Origin: Helicobacteraceae bacterium
Lineage (GTDB): Bacteria; Campylobacterota; Campylobacteria; Campylobacterales; Sulfurimonadaceae
Assembly (NCBI GenBank): GCA_030596305.1
Contig: JAUVKK010000044.1
Coordinates: 1 to 7,238 of the forward strand
Direction of reading: 5' to 3'
DNA: 7,238 nt
The position numbers and the translations under genes were made by a program. This document shows positions 1 through 6,473 of the stretch, in pieces. The notes under the pieces are model-generated. The model saw only the letters and a program-made list of their open reading frames with translations. It was not told the origin of the DNA and did no database searches. Positions within the stretch are counted from its first letter, which is position 1; the number at the start of each line of letters is the position of its first letter.

Positions 1-357
1 GATGTGAAACTTCTTAACGATAAGATTATTGAGTACACCGTGACTAAACCACTGCAAGAGTTGATCGCAAAAGGTACCTTGAATCCAGATGAGATCACTT
101 ACCTGTTGCCACACTACTCATCTGGCTACTTCCGTGACAAAGTCTACGAAGGGATGAAAGAGGCAAATTGCGACATCGCCCAAGAGAAGTGGTTTACCAA
201 CCTGCCTAGCAAGGGTAACACCGGTTCGGCTTCGATCTATATTATGCTTGAAGAGCTTTTTCACTCAGGTAAACTAAAAGCAGGCGATAAACTGCTCTGT
301 TACATTCCCGAGAGTGGTCGTTTTTCAACAGCCTTTATGCAGTTAGAGGTGGTCTAG
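1..357 (+). CDS. KAS III-like 3-oxoacyl-ACP synthase, C-terminal part (5' end outside window)
   Basis: This is the C-terminal part of a FabH/KAS III-type condensing enzyme, a family that usually starts acyl chains by condensing an acyl-CoA with malonyl-ACP. The frame is open from the first base (GAT precedes the GTG at 4), and a complete protein would be over 300 residues, so the GTG is very unlikely to be the true start. Counting from that GTG, LPHYS at 35-39 supplies the catalytic His (H37) and GNTGSAS at 71-77 supplies the catalytic Asn (N72), matching the His and Asn of the KAS III Cys-His-Asn triad. The cysteine lies upstream of the window. The C-terminus (CYIPESGRFSTAFMQLEVV) fits the last strands of the thiolase fold. 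The stop lies two bases before the next start, so the gene is part of the operon. The family is well supported; the substrate is unknown. Confidence 0.88.
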   Translation, partial: DVKLLNDKIIEYTVTKPLQELIAKGTLNPDEITYLLPHYSSGYFRDKVYEGMKEANCDIAQEKWFTNLPSKGNTGSASIYIMLEELFHSGKLKAGDKLLCYIPESGRFSTAFMQLEVV

Positions 358-359
358 TT

Positions 360-767
360 ATGAAAGCACAAGAGGTTCCGCAGGATGACAGTAGTATCTA
401 CCGTGGTGAGAAACGTGCTGTCTATGCAACCAGTAAAGATGGTGAATATGGCGTAGTCGCATCAAGCGGGTGGGATGCTGAAGAAGAGGCGACACAGCAG
501 GCGGTAGCAGAGTTGGAGCGGCTCTCAGATGAGGCATATGAAGCTTGTGAAGCAGGTGAAGCCTCTCCTTTGGAGTTTCATATGTACTCAAAGCGACTTG
601 ACCTTCTCTCTCTGTCGCAAGCGACAGGACTTTTCCAGTGGCGAATCAAACGTCACTTTAAACCTGCTGTCTTTGCTAAACTCTCTGACAAGATCTTAGA
701 GCGTTATGCTGATGTGATGGGTATCACTACCCAAGCGTTAAAACAACTTCCGAAAAAAGAGTCTTGA
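360..767 (+). CDS. Small protein with putative helix-turn-helix C-terminal domain
   Basis: This 135-aa soluble protein has no signal peptide or membrane segment. Residues 15-38 look like a short beta-rich segment ending in a SSGW motif. Residues 40-68 are an acidic, Glu/Ala-rich helix. Residues 78-132 are helical and basic, and resemble an Xre/Cro-like helix-turn-helix: LSQATGLFQWRIKRHF (85-100) would be the HTH, followed by a helix containing LERYADVMGI. The HTH reading rests on pattern recognition. Start: ATG at 360 with AGAGGTGG at 345-352 as Shine-Dalgarno, two bases after the preceding stop and directly before the BtrH-like gene. The position inside a biosynthetic operon suggests a local regulator or a protein-interaction adaptor for the ACP machinery. 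No function is established from the sequence, and a conserved non-DNA-binding helical protein is an equally possible reading. Confidence 0.72.
   Translation: MKAQEVPQDDSSIYRGEKRAVYATSKDGEYGVVASSGWDAEEEATQQAVAELERLSDEAYEACEAGEASPLEFHMYSKRLDLLSLSQATGLFQWRIKRHFKPAVFAKLSDKILERYADVMGITTQALKQLPKKES
757..761 (+). promoter_or_regulatory. Ribosome binding site supporting a TTG start
   Basis: AAGAG, inside the A-rich run at 753-761, sits six bases before TTG at 768. It lies within the last codons of the upstream gene. It supports initiation at the TTG directly after the TGA stop rather than at the internal ATG codon 21, which would remove the conserved GHC motif. Confidence 0.45.
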
Positions 768-1772
768 TTGTCTGTTCCATCTAAAGAATTTACACATAAA
801 CACGCTGGACATTGTGAAAGCGGTGTAATGTCAACGATGTTGTCTCATCACGGACTTATGATGAGTGAGCCGATGGCTTTTGGTCTCTCAAGTGCTCTGA
901 ACTTTGCTTATCTGCCTTTTGTCAAGCTGGCGGGTATGCCGTTGATCGCATACCGTTCAATCCCTAAGGCGATCATCAAAGGTTTGCAAAAGAATCTCGG
1001 TCTAAAGATGAAGATCGAGACCTTTTCTAATCAGCAAAAAGGACAGGACCGTCTGGATGCACTTTTAGAAGAGGGAAGGATCGTCGGTGCACAGACTTCT
1101 GTCTTCTGGCTGCCTTATCTGCCCGATGAGATGCGTTTTCACTTCAATGGTCACAACCTTCTTGTCTATGGCAAACAAGACGATGTTTATAAGATCAGTG
1201 ATCCTGTTTTTGAACATGTGGTCGAGGCAAATGAACAGGAGTTTTTGAAAGCACGATTTGCCAAAGGCGTGATGGCACCAAAAGGGGCTATCTACTACCC
1301 GACATTTGTGCCACAGGCGATCGATTATGAGCGAGTCGTCCCTAAAGCGATTAAAACAGTAGCTAAACGGATGTTGAAGACACCCGTACCGATCGCCGGA
1401 CTCAAAGGGATGCGGGCACTGGCCAAGACCATCCGTAAATTGGAGTCTAAAGATCGCCGTTATGCACGACTGTTTTTAGGGCATATTGTAAGAATGCAAG
1501 AGGAGATAGGTACAGGTGGTGCAGGTTTTCGTTATATCTATGCCTCTTTTTTGCAGGAGACAGGGAACATACTTTCAAATGAGACACTTTTGGAAGCATC
1601 AGTGATGATGACGGAAGTTGGCGACAGTTGGCGTGAGTTTGCTCTGTTGATCGCCAAGTCGATCCGTTCTAAAAAGAGTGAGACCGTCGATTTTGACGCC
1701 ATTGCTAAAAAGCTGGAGTCCATCGCTGATGAAGAAGCGGTGATCTACAAGAAACTTCTAACGGCCTTTTAA
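768..1772 (+). CDS. BtrH_N-family protein, putative ACP-dependent acyltransferase
   Basis: This 334-aa protein resembles the BtrH N-terminal family, often paired with a DUF4872-like C-terminal region. BtrH in butirosin biosynthesis moves an acyl group from a carrier protein to an aminoglycoside, and the fold is papain/C39-like. Visible signatures are HAGHCESGV (12-20) with candidate nucleophile C16, SEPMAFGLSSALNFAY (33-48), HFNGHNLLVYG (125-135) with candidate His H129, and ISDP (143-146) with candidate Asp D145. Residues 190-334 are helical and basic, and may bind ACP or acceptor. There is no signal peptide, so it is probably cytoplasmic. The start is TTG at 768, abutting the previous TGA with zero gap; this keeps the HC motif, whereas the ATG at codon 21 would lose it. 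The gene ends in a TAATG coupling to the ABC ATPase. The likely job is offloading or transferring the ACP-bound product; acceptor unknown. Confidence 0.82.
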   Translation: MSVPSKEFTHKHAGHCESGVMSTMLSHHGLMMSEPMAFGLSSALNFAYLPFVKLAGMPLIAYRSIPKAIIKGLQKNLGLKMKIETFSNQQKGQDRLDALLEEGRIVGAQTSVFWLPYLPDEMRFHFNGHNLLVYGKQDDVYKISDPVFEHVVEANEQEFLKARFAKGVMAPKGAIYYPTFVPQAIDYERVVPKAIKTVAKRMLKTPVPIAGLKGMRALAKTIRKLESKDRRYARLFLGHIVRMQEEIGTGGAGFRYIYASFLQETGNILSNETLLEASVMMTEVGDSWREFALLIAKSIRSKKSETVDFDAIAKKLESIADEEAVIYKKLLTAF

Positions 1773-2695
1773 TGATCAAGATTACAAACCTTCTCAAACG
1801 CTATGATGAAAAGGTAGCGCTTGATCATCTGACATTGGAGATAAAAGCGGGGACGATCTTTGGGCTTTTGGGACCGAATGGTGCCGGTAAAACAACACTT
1901 ATCTCCATTCTTAACGGTTTGACAAAGTACAATGAAGGTGAGGTCACTGTCTTCGATCTTCCTCTCAATGATAACTTGAATGCGATCCGTAAACGGTGTG
2001 CACTCGTTCCTCAGACCCTTGCCTTTTATGAGAATCTTACAGTAATTGAGAACCTCAATTTCTTTGGTGGTATTCAAAATATCCCGGCAGATACCCTCAA
2101 GAAAAATATAAAGTATGCTGTTGAGACCAATCGTTTGGGCTCTATGCTCAACCAAAAAGCTTCAACACTCTCAGGTGGACAGAAACGCCGTCTTAATATC
2201 GCTATTGGCCTCTTAAATAATCCGGACATTCTCTTTTTTGATGAACCGACAGTGGGGATCGATCCTGAGTCGCGTAATGAGATCTTAGAGACCATTATGT
2301 CGTTTAAAAAAGATAATAAAACGGTTGTCTACACTTCGCACTATATGCCGGAGATCGAGAAGATCTGTGATGAGGTTGCGATCATCAATGCAGGGAAGAT
2401 CATTAAGCAGGGTACGTTAGAGAGTATGCTGACTAACGAGAGTGCAGAGCAGCTCATTATAGAGGTTTATGAGACATCAATGGAGAAGCTGAAAGCGTCT
2501 TGTACAAAGATGGAGAGACTTACTGTCATAGATGAGACTTCTCTGCTTTTGGAAGGTAAAGAAAGCAACACCGTCTCCGAAGCGTTAGCTCTTTTAGAAG
2601 CAGAGAACATTGCTGTGAAAAACATTCGTTACGGTACAACAACCTTGGAGTCACTGTTTATAAGTTTGACATCGAAAGGACGCGCTGATGTTTAA
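1772..2695 (+). CDS. ABC transporter ATP-binding protein
   Basis: This 307-aa nucleotide-binding subunit belongs to an ABC exporter of the drug/lipid/polysaccharide type. All canonical motifs are present: Walker A GPNGAGKT (34-41), Q-loop glutamine Q81, signature LSGGQ (133-137), Walker B ILFFDE (153-158) with catalytic E158, D-loop after it, and switch histidine H190 in YTSHYM. Residues 1-215 are the ATPase core. Residues 220-307 form the extra C-terminal domain common in CcmA-type ATPases, ending in a TTLESLFISLT helix that is typical of the family. The start ATG overlaps the previous stop by one base (TAATG) with no convincing Shine-Dalgarno, so translation probably depends on coupling. 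The downstream permease overlaps it by 8 bases, so the two clearly form one transporter. It acts at the cytoplasmic face of the inner membrane. The substrate is presumably the cluster product, by inference from context. Confidence 0.96.
   Translation: MIKITNLLKRYDEKVALDHLTLEIKAGTIFGLLGPNGAGKTTLISILNGLTKYNEGEVTVFDLPLNDNLNAIRKRCALVPQTLAFYENLTVIENLNFFGGIQNIPADTLKKNIKYAVETNRLGSMLNQKASTLSGGQKRRLNIAIGLLNNPDILFFDEPTVGIDPESRNEILETIMSFKKDNKTVVYTSHYMPEIEKICDEVAIINAGKIIKQGTLESMLTNESAEQLIIEVYETSMEKLKASCTKMERLTVIDETSLLLEGKESNTVSEALALLEAENIAVKNIRYGTTTLESLFISLTSKGRADV
2674..2680 (+). promoter_or_regulatory. Ribosome binding site of the ABC permease
   Basis: GAAAGGA lies inside the 3' end of the ATPase gene, seven bases before ATG 2688. 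It supports the start that overlaps the upstream gene by 8 bases. Confidence 0.6.
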
Positions 2696-3878
2696 AGCGA
2701 TGTTGATCAAAGAGTTCCTTCTAGTCTCTCGTGATAAGCATGCATTAGCAGCACTCTTTGTCATGCCGGCAGTCTTTATTTTGATCATGTCTCTAGCACT
2801 CAAAGATGTCTTTAATGAAGATAAGGCACTGATAGAGTACGCGGTGATTGACAAAGACCACTCTTTGGAAAGTTACTCGCTTCTCTCTAAGTTTCGTGCT
2901 AATAAGATGATGACAGAGCACAATGTAAGTGATGATTTTGGAAAGCCGAAAGAGGAGGGCGTTCAGTTTATTGTGGTGATCCCTGAAGGCTTTAAGTCAC
3001 AGTTCTCCCAAAATGAGGCCAACAACTCAGCACTTCAGATCGAAGTGGCATCTGATATCGGACAAAGCCATCTGATGCTTTTTAAAACACAGGTACTCAG
3101 CAGTGTAATGCAGGTTCGGCTTGATGCTATCAACTTAGCAGCAGAGATGCAGAGCAGCATGCGAGGCGAAAAGTCTGAGGCTAAAAAGATAGAGTTTGAT
3201 GAAAAAAGCATGATGAAGATCCACTACGCGGCGCTTGAAGAAGATGAAAAACCGACATCAACACAGCAGAGTGTGCCCTCATGGATCGTCTTTGGTCTCT
3301 TCTTTGTCATCATCCCGATGTCAACGATCTTTATCAGCGAGCGCAAACAGAACACCTTGATGCGTCTAAGTACCATGAATGTCTCGCTACCGATACTTTT
3401 TGGCGGAAAGATCATTCCTTACATGTTGATCAACCAGCTTCAGGTCTGGGTGATGATAGCAGTGGGGATGTTTGTTGTCCCTCTTTTTGGTGCGGCAGCA
3501 TTGACTATAGGTGGTGATATCAGTGCCTTGATCGCTGTTTCATTGGCACTTAGCCTCTCTGCTATCGGGCTTTCAATCTTGATTGCGGTAACGGTGGACA
3601 GTGTAGAACAGGCCACGACAATAGGCGGGATCATCAACATTTTGTTAGGTGCTATCGGTGGGGTAATGGTACCTAAGTTCGTTATGCCGGAGTTTATGCG
3701 TGACTTTGCCAATGTCTCGCCGATGTCTTGGGGACTTGAAGGCTTCCTGGACGTCTTTTTACGACGTGGAACACTGGATGATGTGATGTATGAAGTGGTT
3801 GGATTAGTGCTGTTTGGTCTGGTCTCACTCATCATCGCGGCAGGAATATTTAACTATAAAATAAGGAGAGTGGCATGA
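2688..3878 (+). CDS. ABC-2 type transporter permease
   Basis: This 396-aa integral membrane protein has the ABC-2 permease layout: an N-terminal cytoplasmic stretch (1-19, LIKEFLLVSRDK), a first membrane helix (about 20-38), a large extracytoplasmic domain (about 42-195, hydrophilic), then a cluster of hydrophobic segments at about 198-217, 240-268, 279-303, 310-328 and 367-389. The cytoplasmic SERKQNTLMRL element after the second helix is typical of the family and is thought to contact the ATPase. The large domain after helix 1 fits the YhhJ/YbhR-like subgroup (ABC2_membrane_3), which exports small molecules or lipids. One permease with one ATPase implies a permease homodimer. Start ATG 2688 has a good Shine-Dalgarno. 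The gene ends in an ATGA overlap with the ACP gene, tying export to the biosynthetic enzymes. Confidence 0.93.
   Translation: MFKAMLIKEFLLVSRDKHALAALFVMPAVFILIMSLALKDVFNEDKALIEYAVIDKDHSLESYSLLSKFRANKMMTEHNVSDDFGKPKEEGVQFIVVIPEGFKSQFSQNEANNSALQIEVASDIGQSHLMLFKTQVLSSVMQVRLDAINLAAEMQSSMRGEKSEAKKIEFDEKSMMKIHYAALEEDEKPTSTQQSVPSWIVFGLFFVIIPMSTIFISERKQNTLMRLSTMNVSLPILFGGKIIPYMLINQLQVWVMIAVGMFVVPLFGAAALTIGGDISALIAVSLALSLSAIGLSILIAVTVDSVEQATTIGGIINILLGAIGGVMVPKFVMPEFMRDFANVSPMSWGLEGFLDVFLRRGTLDDVMYEVVGLVLFGLVSLIIAAGIFNYKIRRVA
3863..3868 (+). promoter_or_regulatory. Strong ribosome binding site of the ACP gene
   Basis: AAGGAG is placed six bases before ATG 3875. It is the best Shine-Dalgarno match in the operon, consistent with a carrier protein being needed in greater amount than the surrounding enzymes. 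Confidence 0.65.
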
Positions 3879-4144
3879 TAGGTTCACAAGATGATGCACT
3901 GAAATTACGCCTTAAGGCGATGATCATAGAAGAGTGTGAAAAAGAGGATATCAACCCAGAAGAGCTTGCGGATGATGTCGAGCTTTTTTCAGATGCAAGC
4001 GGCTTGGAGTTGGACTCTCTTGATGCACTTCAGATCTCAATGGGCCTTCAGACCCAGTTTAAGATCCGTCTGGGCGACTCTAAAGATTTTCGCCGTGTTG
4101 TAACGACGATCAATAATCTTGCCGATTACGTTCAGCCTGAATAG
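3875..4144 (+). CDS. Acyl carrier protein
   Basis: This 89-aa acidic protein has the four-helix acyl carrier fold. The phosphopantetheine attachment site is GLELDSLDALQI (43-54), with S48 as the modified serine in the usual DSL context. Helix I is about 8-24 (LKLRLKAMIIEEC), and helix II starts at the DSL motif and carries the surface that docks on ketosynthases. Length is close to the usual 75-90 residues. It overlaps the permease stop by four bases (ATGA) and precedes the ketosynthase by 16 bases. It probably carries the growing chain for the neighbouring ketosynthases and presents the product to the BtrH-like protein. It is likely cluster-specific rather than the housekeeping AcpP, since the FLVE-type and DSLDTVE-type segments of AcpP are absent. 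A phosphopantetheinyl transferase would be required and is not in the window. Confidence 0.93.
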   Translation: MIGSQDDALKLRLKAMIIEECEKEDINPEELADDVELFSDASGLELDSLDALQISMGLQTQFKIRLGDSKDFRRVVTTINNLADYVQPE

Positions 4145-4160
4145 AAGTAGAAAGGTCTAA

Positions 4161-5306
4161 ATGATCACAATACTCGGCGGTGAGATACTTAGTGCTTTAG
4201 GTAAGAAAGAAGAGCGCCTGCAGCATCTCTCAGATACGACATACCGTGTCGACACAAAGAAGATGACTACAGTCTTGGATGAAGAGCTCTCCTTCTCTTA
4301 TTACAGCATTGATGATGAAGAGAGAAACAGTGCACTCTCTATTCCCCTTCGTTACTTAGAAGAGGTTGTTCAAAAAGCAATAGACAAACTCTCTTTGAGC
4401 TCTGATGACTTGAGTCGATGCGGTCTGTTTGTCGGTAGTGCTTCCAATGACCTCTCGTTGAGTCTTCCTTTAGGTCAAAACTATGATAATTCTCAAGTAG
4501 AAAATATAGCTTGTGAACGGATCGGTAATGGCTTTTACGCAGATCATCTGACAAAACATTTTGGATTGAATGAATTTTCGTTGACCTACAATACTGCTTG
4601 TACTTCAAGTGCCAATGCAGTCATTGATGCGGGCTCAATGCTTGAAAGTGGTGTTATTGATTATGCTTTGGTTGTCGGTTTTGAGATGTTTGCACCGATC
4701 TCTTTTGAAGGGTTTGTTGCGATGCAACTGCTCTCACCTGAAAAAATAGCACCATTTGATAGAGACAGACAAGGTATCGTCCTGGGAGAAGCAGTAAGCG
4801 CACTGTTTTTGAGTCGTGATGATGCAGCCTCTTCCTCTTGGCATTTTCTCAGTGGTGATAGCCGTTGTGAGACAGAGAGTGTGACGGGTGCTAACCCCGA
4901 TGGCAGCGGTATAAGTGCCGTGATCGGTGCTGCACTCACCAAGGCGGATGTCAAAGCATCTGATATAAGTGCAGTCAAAGCCCATGGTACGGCGAGTGCT
5001 CTTAATGATATGGCAGAGATCAATGGGATGAAGCAGGTCTTTGACAGTGCACCTGATTTTTTCTCATTGAAACCCTATATTGGCCATACATTAGGAAGTT
5101 GTGGTACGAGTGAACTGCTATTGATGTTAGAGTGTGTGGATGCCGGTTTTGTACCAGGAACACCTAACTTTATTAACCGTGATGAGGCATTGGACTGGAC
5201 ACCGTTACAAGTACAAAAGTCTTGTGCAACTGGTATCTTTATGCTTAATTATTTTGGCTTCGGTGGTAACAATACCTCGCTTGTAATCGAGAAGGTCGAG
5301 ACATGA
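4161..5306 (+). CDS. FabF-like beta-ketoacyl-ACP synthase (KS alpha-like)
   Basis: This 381-aa KAS I/II-type condensing enzyme is somewhat shorter than typical FabF (about 410). The full triad is visible: C147 in NTACTSSANA (144-153), H275 in KAHGTAS (273-279) and H309 in KPYIGHTLGSCG (304-315). Other family marks are PFDRDRQGIVLGE (198-210) and the glycine-rich NYFGFGGNN (363-371) near the C-terminus. The N-terminus MITILGGEILSALG is the usual first strand, supporting ATG 4161, with AGAAAGG at 4149-4155 as Shine-Dalgarno. It catalyses decarboxylative condensation of malonyl-ACP with an acyl thioester. It overlaps the next gene by four bases (ATGA). That gene encodes a ketosynthase-like protein without the cysteine, so the two may form a KS/chain-length-factor heterodimer, as in type II PKS and aryl polyene systems. 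Substrate and chain length are not readable. Confidence 0.94.
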   Translation: MITILGGEILSALGKKEERLQHLSDTTYRVDTKKMTTVLDEELSFSYYSIDDEERNSALSIPLRYLEEVVQKAIDKLSLSSDDLSRCGLFVGSASNDLSLSLPLGQNYDNSQVENIACERIGNGFYADHLTKHFGLNEFSLTYNTACTSSANAVIDAGSMLESGVIDYALVVGFEMFAPISFEGFVAMQLLSPEKIAPFDRDRQGIVLGEAVSALFLSRDDAASSSWHFLSGDSRCETESVTGANPDGSGISAVIGAALTKADVKASDISAVKAHGTASALNDMAEINGMKQVFDSAPDFFSLKPYIGHTLGSCGTSELLLMLECVDAGFVPGTPNFINRDEALDWTPLQVQKSCATGIFMLNYFGFGGNNTSLVIEKVET

Positions 5307-6157
5307 TCTATATCCGTAAAATAGGCTCTGTTAACGCACAAGAGGGTGAAGAGCTTGATGTCAAAGCAGCATGGAAAGCAGTCTCTCCGAAGATGATAAG
5401 ACGTACGGATCGATTTATTCAGTTGTCTTTACTGGGTGCCTATGAGGCGATCGGTGACAGTGCCCTTGACAAAAATACAGCACTCTACATGGCGTCAGGT
5501 CAGGGTAATCTGGCCGTTTTTAAACGTCTTAGAGATCAGCGTTATATCAATAAGCAGCCCCCTAAACCGGTTGATTTTATCAACTCCCTCAGTAACACAG
5601 CCGGCTTTTATGTGGCGCAGTTTTTTGATCTCTATGGTAAAAACCTGAATGTCTCACGCCAAGGTCTGGTTGTGGAAAATACACTGCTATTGGCACAGGT
5701 CGACCTGGAACTTGGCAAAGAGGAGCAGATCCTGCTTGGTGGGGTTGATGAGCTGCAAGAGCCGGTCTCTTTTACCAAAAGAACACTTGGTGTCAGTGAC
5801 GAAACTCTGTTGGGAGAGGGCAGTAATTGGATGCTTCTCAGTGCTCAAGAGCAGGGTTCTTTAGCTTCGGTTGATGTCATAAAAAAGCAGATGAACATCA
5901 CGGGTGTAAAAGAGTATCTGCAAGGTGTTAATAGCGCTAGTAAATTGGCATTTGGACAGCGCTGTTCTAAAGAGGTGATCGATGAGATTCTTGATGGTGA
6001 TGCGATAGAGAGATCTCTCTATCACGTGCCATGTGGTTTCTATGAGACAGCGGCACTTTATACATTGAATAGATTTATAAAAGAGGGTGAAGGGGAGCTG
6101 CTTTTTATAGACAATTTTGGCGACAGCTTCAGATTGATAAAAGTTAATCTCTTATAA
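5303..6157 (+). CDS. Ketosynthase-like protein lacking the active-site cysteine (chain-length-factor-like)
   Basis: This 284-aa protein has a recognisable but shortened thiolase/ketosynthase fold. Residues 91-150 (NSLSNTAGFYVAQFF, then VVENTLLLAQVDLELG, then ILLGGVDEL) align with the region around the nucleophile elbow of the preceding synthase. G121 falls where that enzyme has its catalytic cysteine. The C-terminal FIDNFGDSFRLIKV (268-281) aligns with the GFGGNN segment but has lost the glycine-rich loop. The KAHGT histidine motif is not found. It is about 100 residues shorter than its neighbour. It is therefore unlikely to condense by itself; a structural or chain-length partner of the upstream KS is the best inference. 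The reading frame is intact and coupled by ATGA with GAAGG at 5291-5295, so it is not a decaying pseudogene. A ketosynthase-derived protein of other function cannot be excluded. Confidence 0.82.
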   Translation: MIYIRKIGSVNAQEGEELDVKAAWKAVSPKMIRRTDRFIQLSLLGAYEAIGDSALDKNTALYMASGQGNLAVFKRLRDQRYINKQPPKPVDFINSLSNTAGFYVAQFFDLYGKNLNVSRQGLVVENTLLLAQVDLELGKEEQILLGGVDELQEPVSFTKRTLGVSDETLLGEGSNWMLLSAQEQGSLASVDVIKKQMNITGVKEYLQGVNSASKLAFGQRCSKEVIDEILDGDAIERSLYHVPCGFYETAALYTLNRFIKEGEGELLFIDNFGDSFRLIKVNLL

Positions 6158-6189
6158 TTAAGACCTCTGAATGAACCTGGCGTTCTTAA
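6158..6189 (+). repeat. 32-bp repeat, copy 1 (diverged, direct orientation)
   Basis: It begins immediately after the stop codon of the upstream gene with TTAAGACCTCTGA. Compared with copy 2 it differs at nine of 32 positions, and every difference is a transition. The ends also pair locally: ATTAAGA (6157-6163) with TCTTAAT (6184-6190), giving a 7-bp stem around a 20-base loop. Confidence 0.75.
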
Positions 6190-6235
6190 TAGTTTTACTT
6201 CATTTTTAGCCCTCCTGTGCTATCTTACAAAAAAG

Positions 6236-6267
6236 TTGAGACCTCTGAGTAGACCTGATATTCTCAG
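6236..6267 (+). repeat. 32-bp repeat, copy 2 (left terminal inverted repeat)
   Basis: It begins TTGAGACCTCTGAGTAGACC. It is the left arm of the inverted pair, and is also a direct repeat of the diverged copy at 6158-6189. Confidence 0.85.
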
Positions 6268-6271
6268 AGGT
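6241..6271 (+). terminator. Hairpin at the left end of the element, possible terminator
   Basis: ACCTCTGAG (6241-6249) pairs perfectly with CTCAGAGGT (6263-6271) around a 13-base loop and is followed by ATTTTAAAA. A 9-bp stem with a short T run could end transcription of the upstream operon, but the U tract is weak and the loop large. The hairpin may simply reflect the repeat's internal symmetry. Confidence 0.35.
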
Positions 6272-6375
6272 ATTTTAAAAGGTAAGATTGTTGAAAATAT
6301 TTTTTTGAGTCCTAGCCATAGCTAAGATGATGAAAATTTTTCGGCAGGGTTACTTTTTAAAATGCCTCCTTTCGG

Positions 6376-6473
6376 GCACTAAGAGAAACATACTACTACT
6401 TCGTTGAAACCATTTAAAGCTACTTGTAGCGTCTGTATAGTTTCGCCTTGAATTAGTATGCTTCTCTTAGTGC
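6376..6473. repeat. Internal 20-bp inverted repeat
   Basis: GCACTAAGAGAAACATACTA (6376-6395) is the reverse complement of 6454-6473 with one mismatch (A6388 against C6461). The 58-base loop holds a smaller palindrome, GCTACTTGTAGC (6419-6430), and GAAAC/GTTTC (6406-6410, 6440-6444), so the segment could fold as one long branched hairpin. It abuts the right 32-bp repeat, sharing base 6473 with it. Confidence 0.8.
6413..6441 (+). promoter_or_regulatory. Candidate sigma70-type promoter inside the element
   Basis: TATAGT (6436-6441) matches five of six -10 bases. TTTAAA (6413-6418) matches four of six -35 bases at a 17-base spacing. It points toward the ketosynthase starting at 6520, which otherwise sits behind a 362-base gap. 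Such matches are common by chance in AT-rich DNA, and this one lies in a potential hairpin loop. Confidence 0.25.

Noticed and set aside
1769..2155. 128-aa open frame on the - strand
   Set aside because: It lies wholly antisense to the start of the ABC ATPase, whose motifs are unambiguous; its protein shows no recognisable family.
3440..3835. 131-aa open frame on the - strand
   Set aside because: Antisense to the permease membrane segments; the Thr/Pro/Ser/Ile-rich composition is what the reverse strand of hydrophobic codons gives.
4661..5023. 120-aa open frame on the - strand
   Set aside because: Antisense to the active-site half of the FabF-like gene, with no supporting motif or ribosome binding site recognised.
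5436..5864. Two consecutive + strand frames of about 70 aa
   Set aside because: Out-of-frame shadows within the ketosynthase-like gene at 5303-6157, which has coherent fold motifs through this stretch.
5303..6157. Pseudogene of a ketosynthase
   Set aside because: The loss of the cysteine and short length could suggest decay, but the frame is intact, the start is coupled with a good Shine-Dalgarno, and cysteine-less partners are a known class.
6194..6385. Second degenerate pair: TTACTT...CCTCCT at about 6195-6216 and 6351-6371
   Set aside because: The match hints that 6158-6235 is another decayed element end, but it is short, T-rich and about two-thirds identical by eye, so chance is not excluded.
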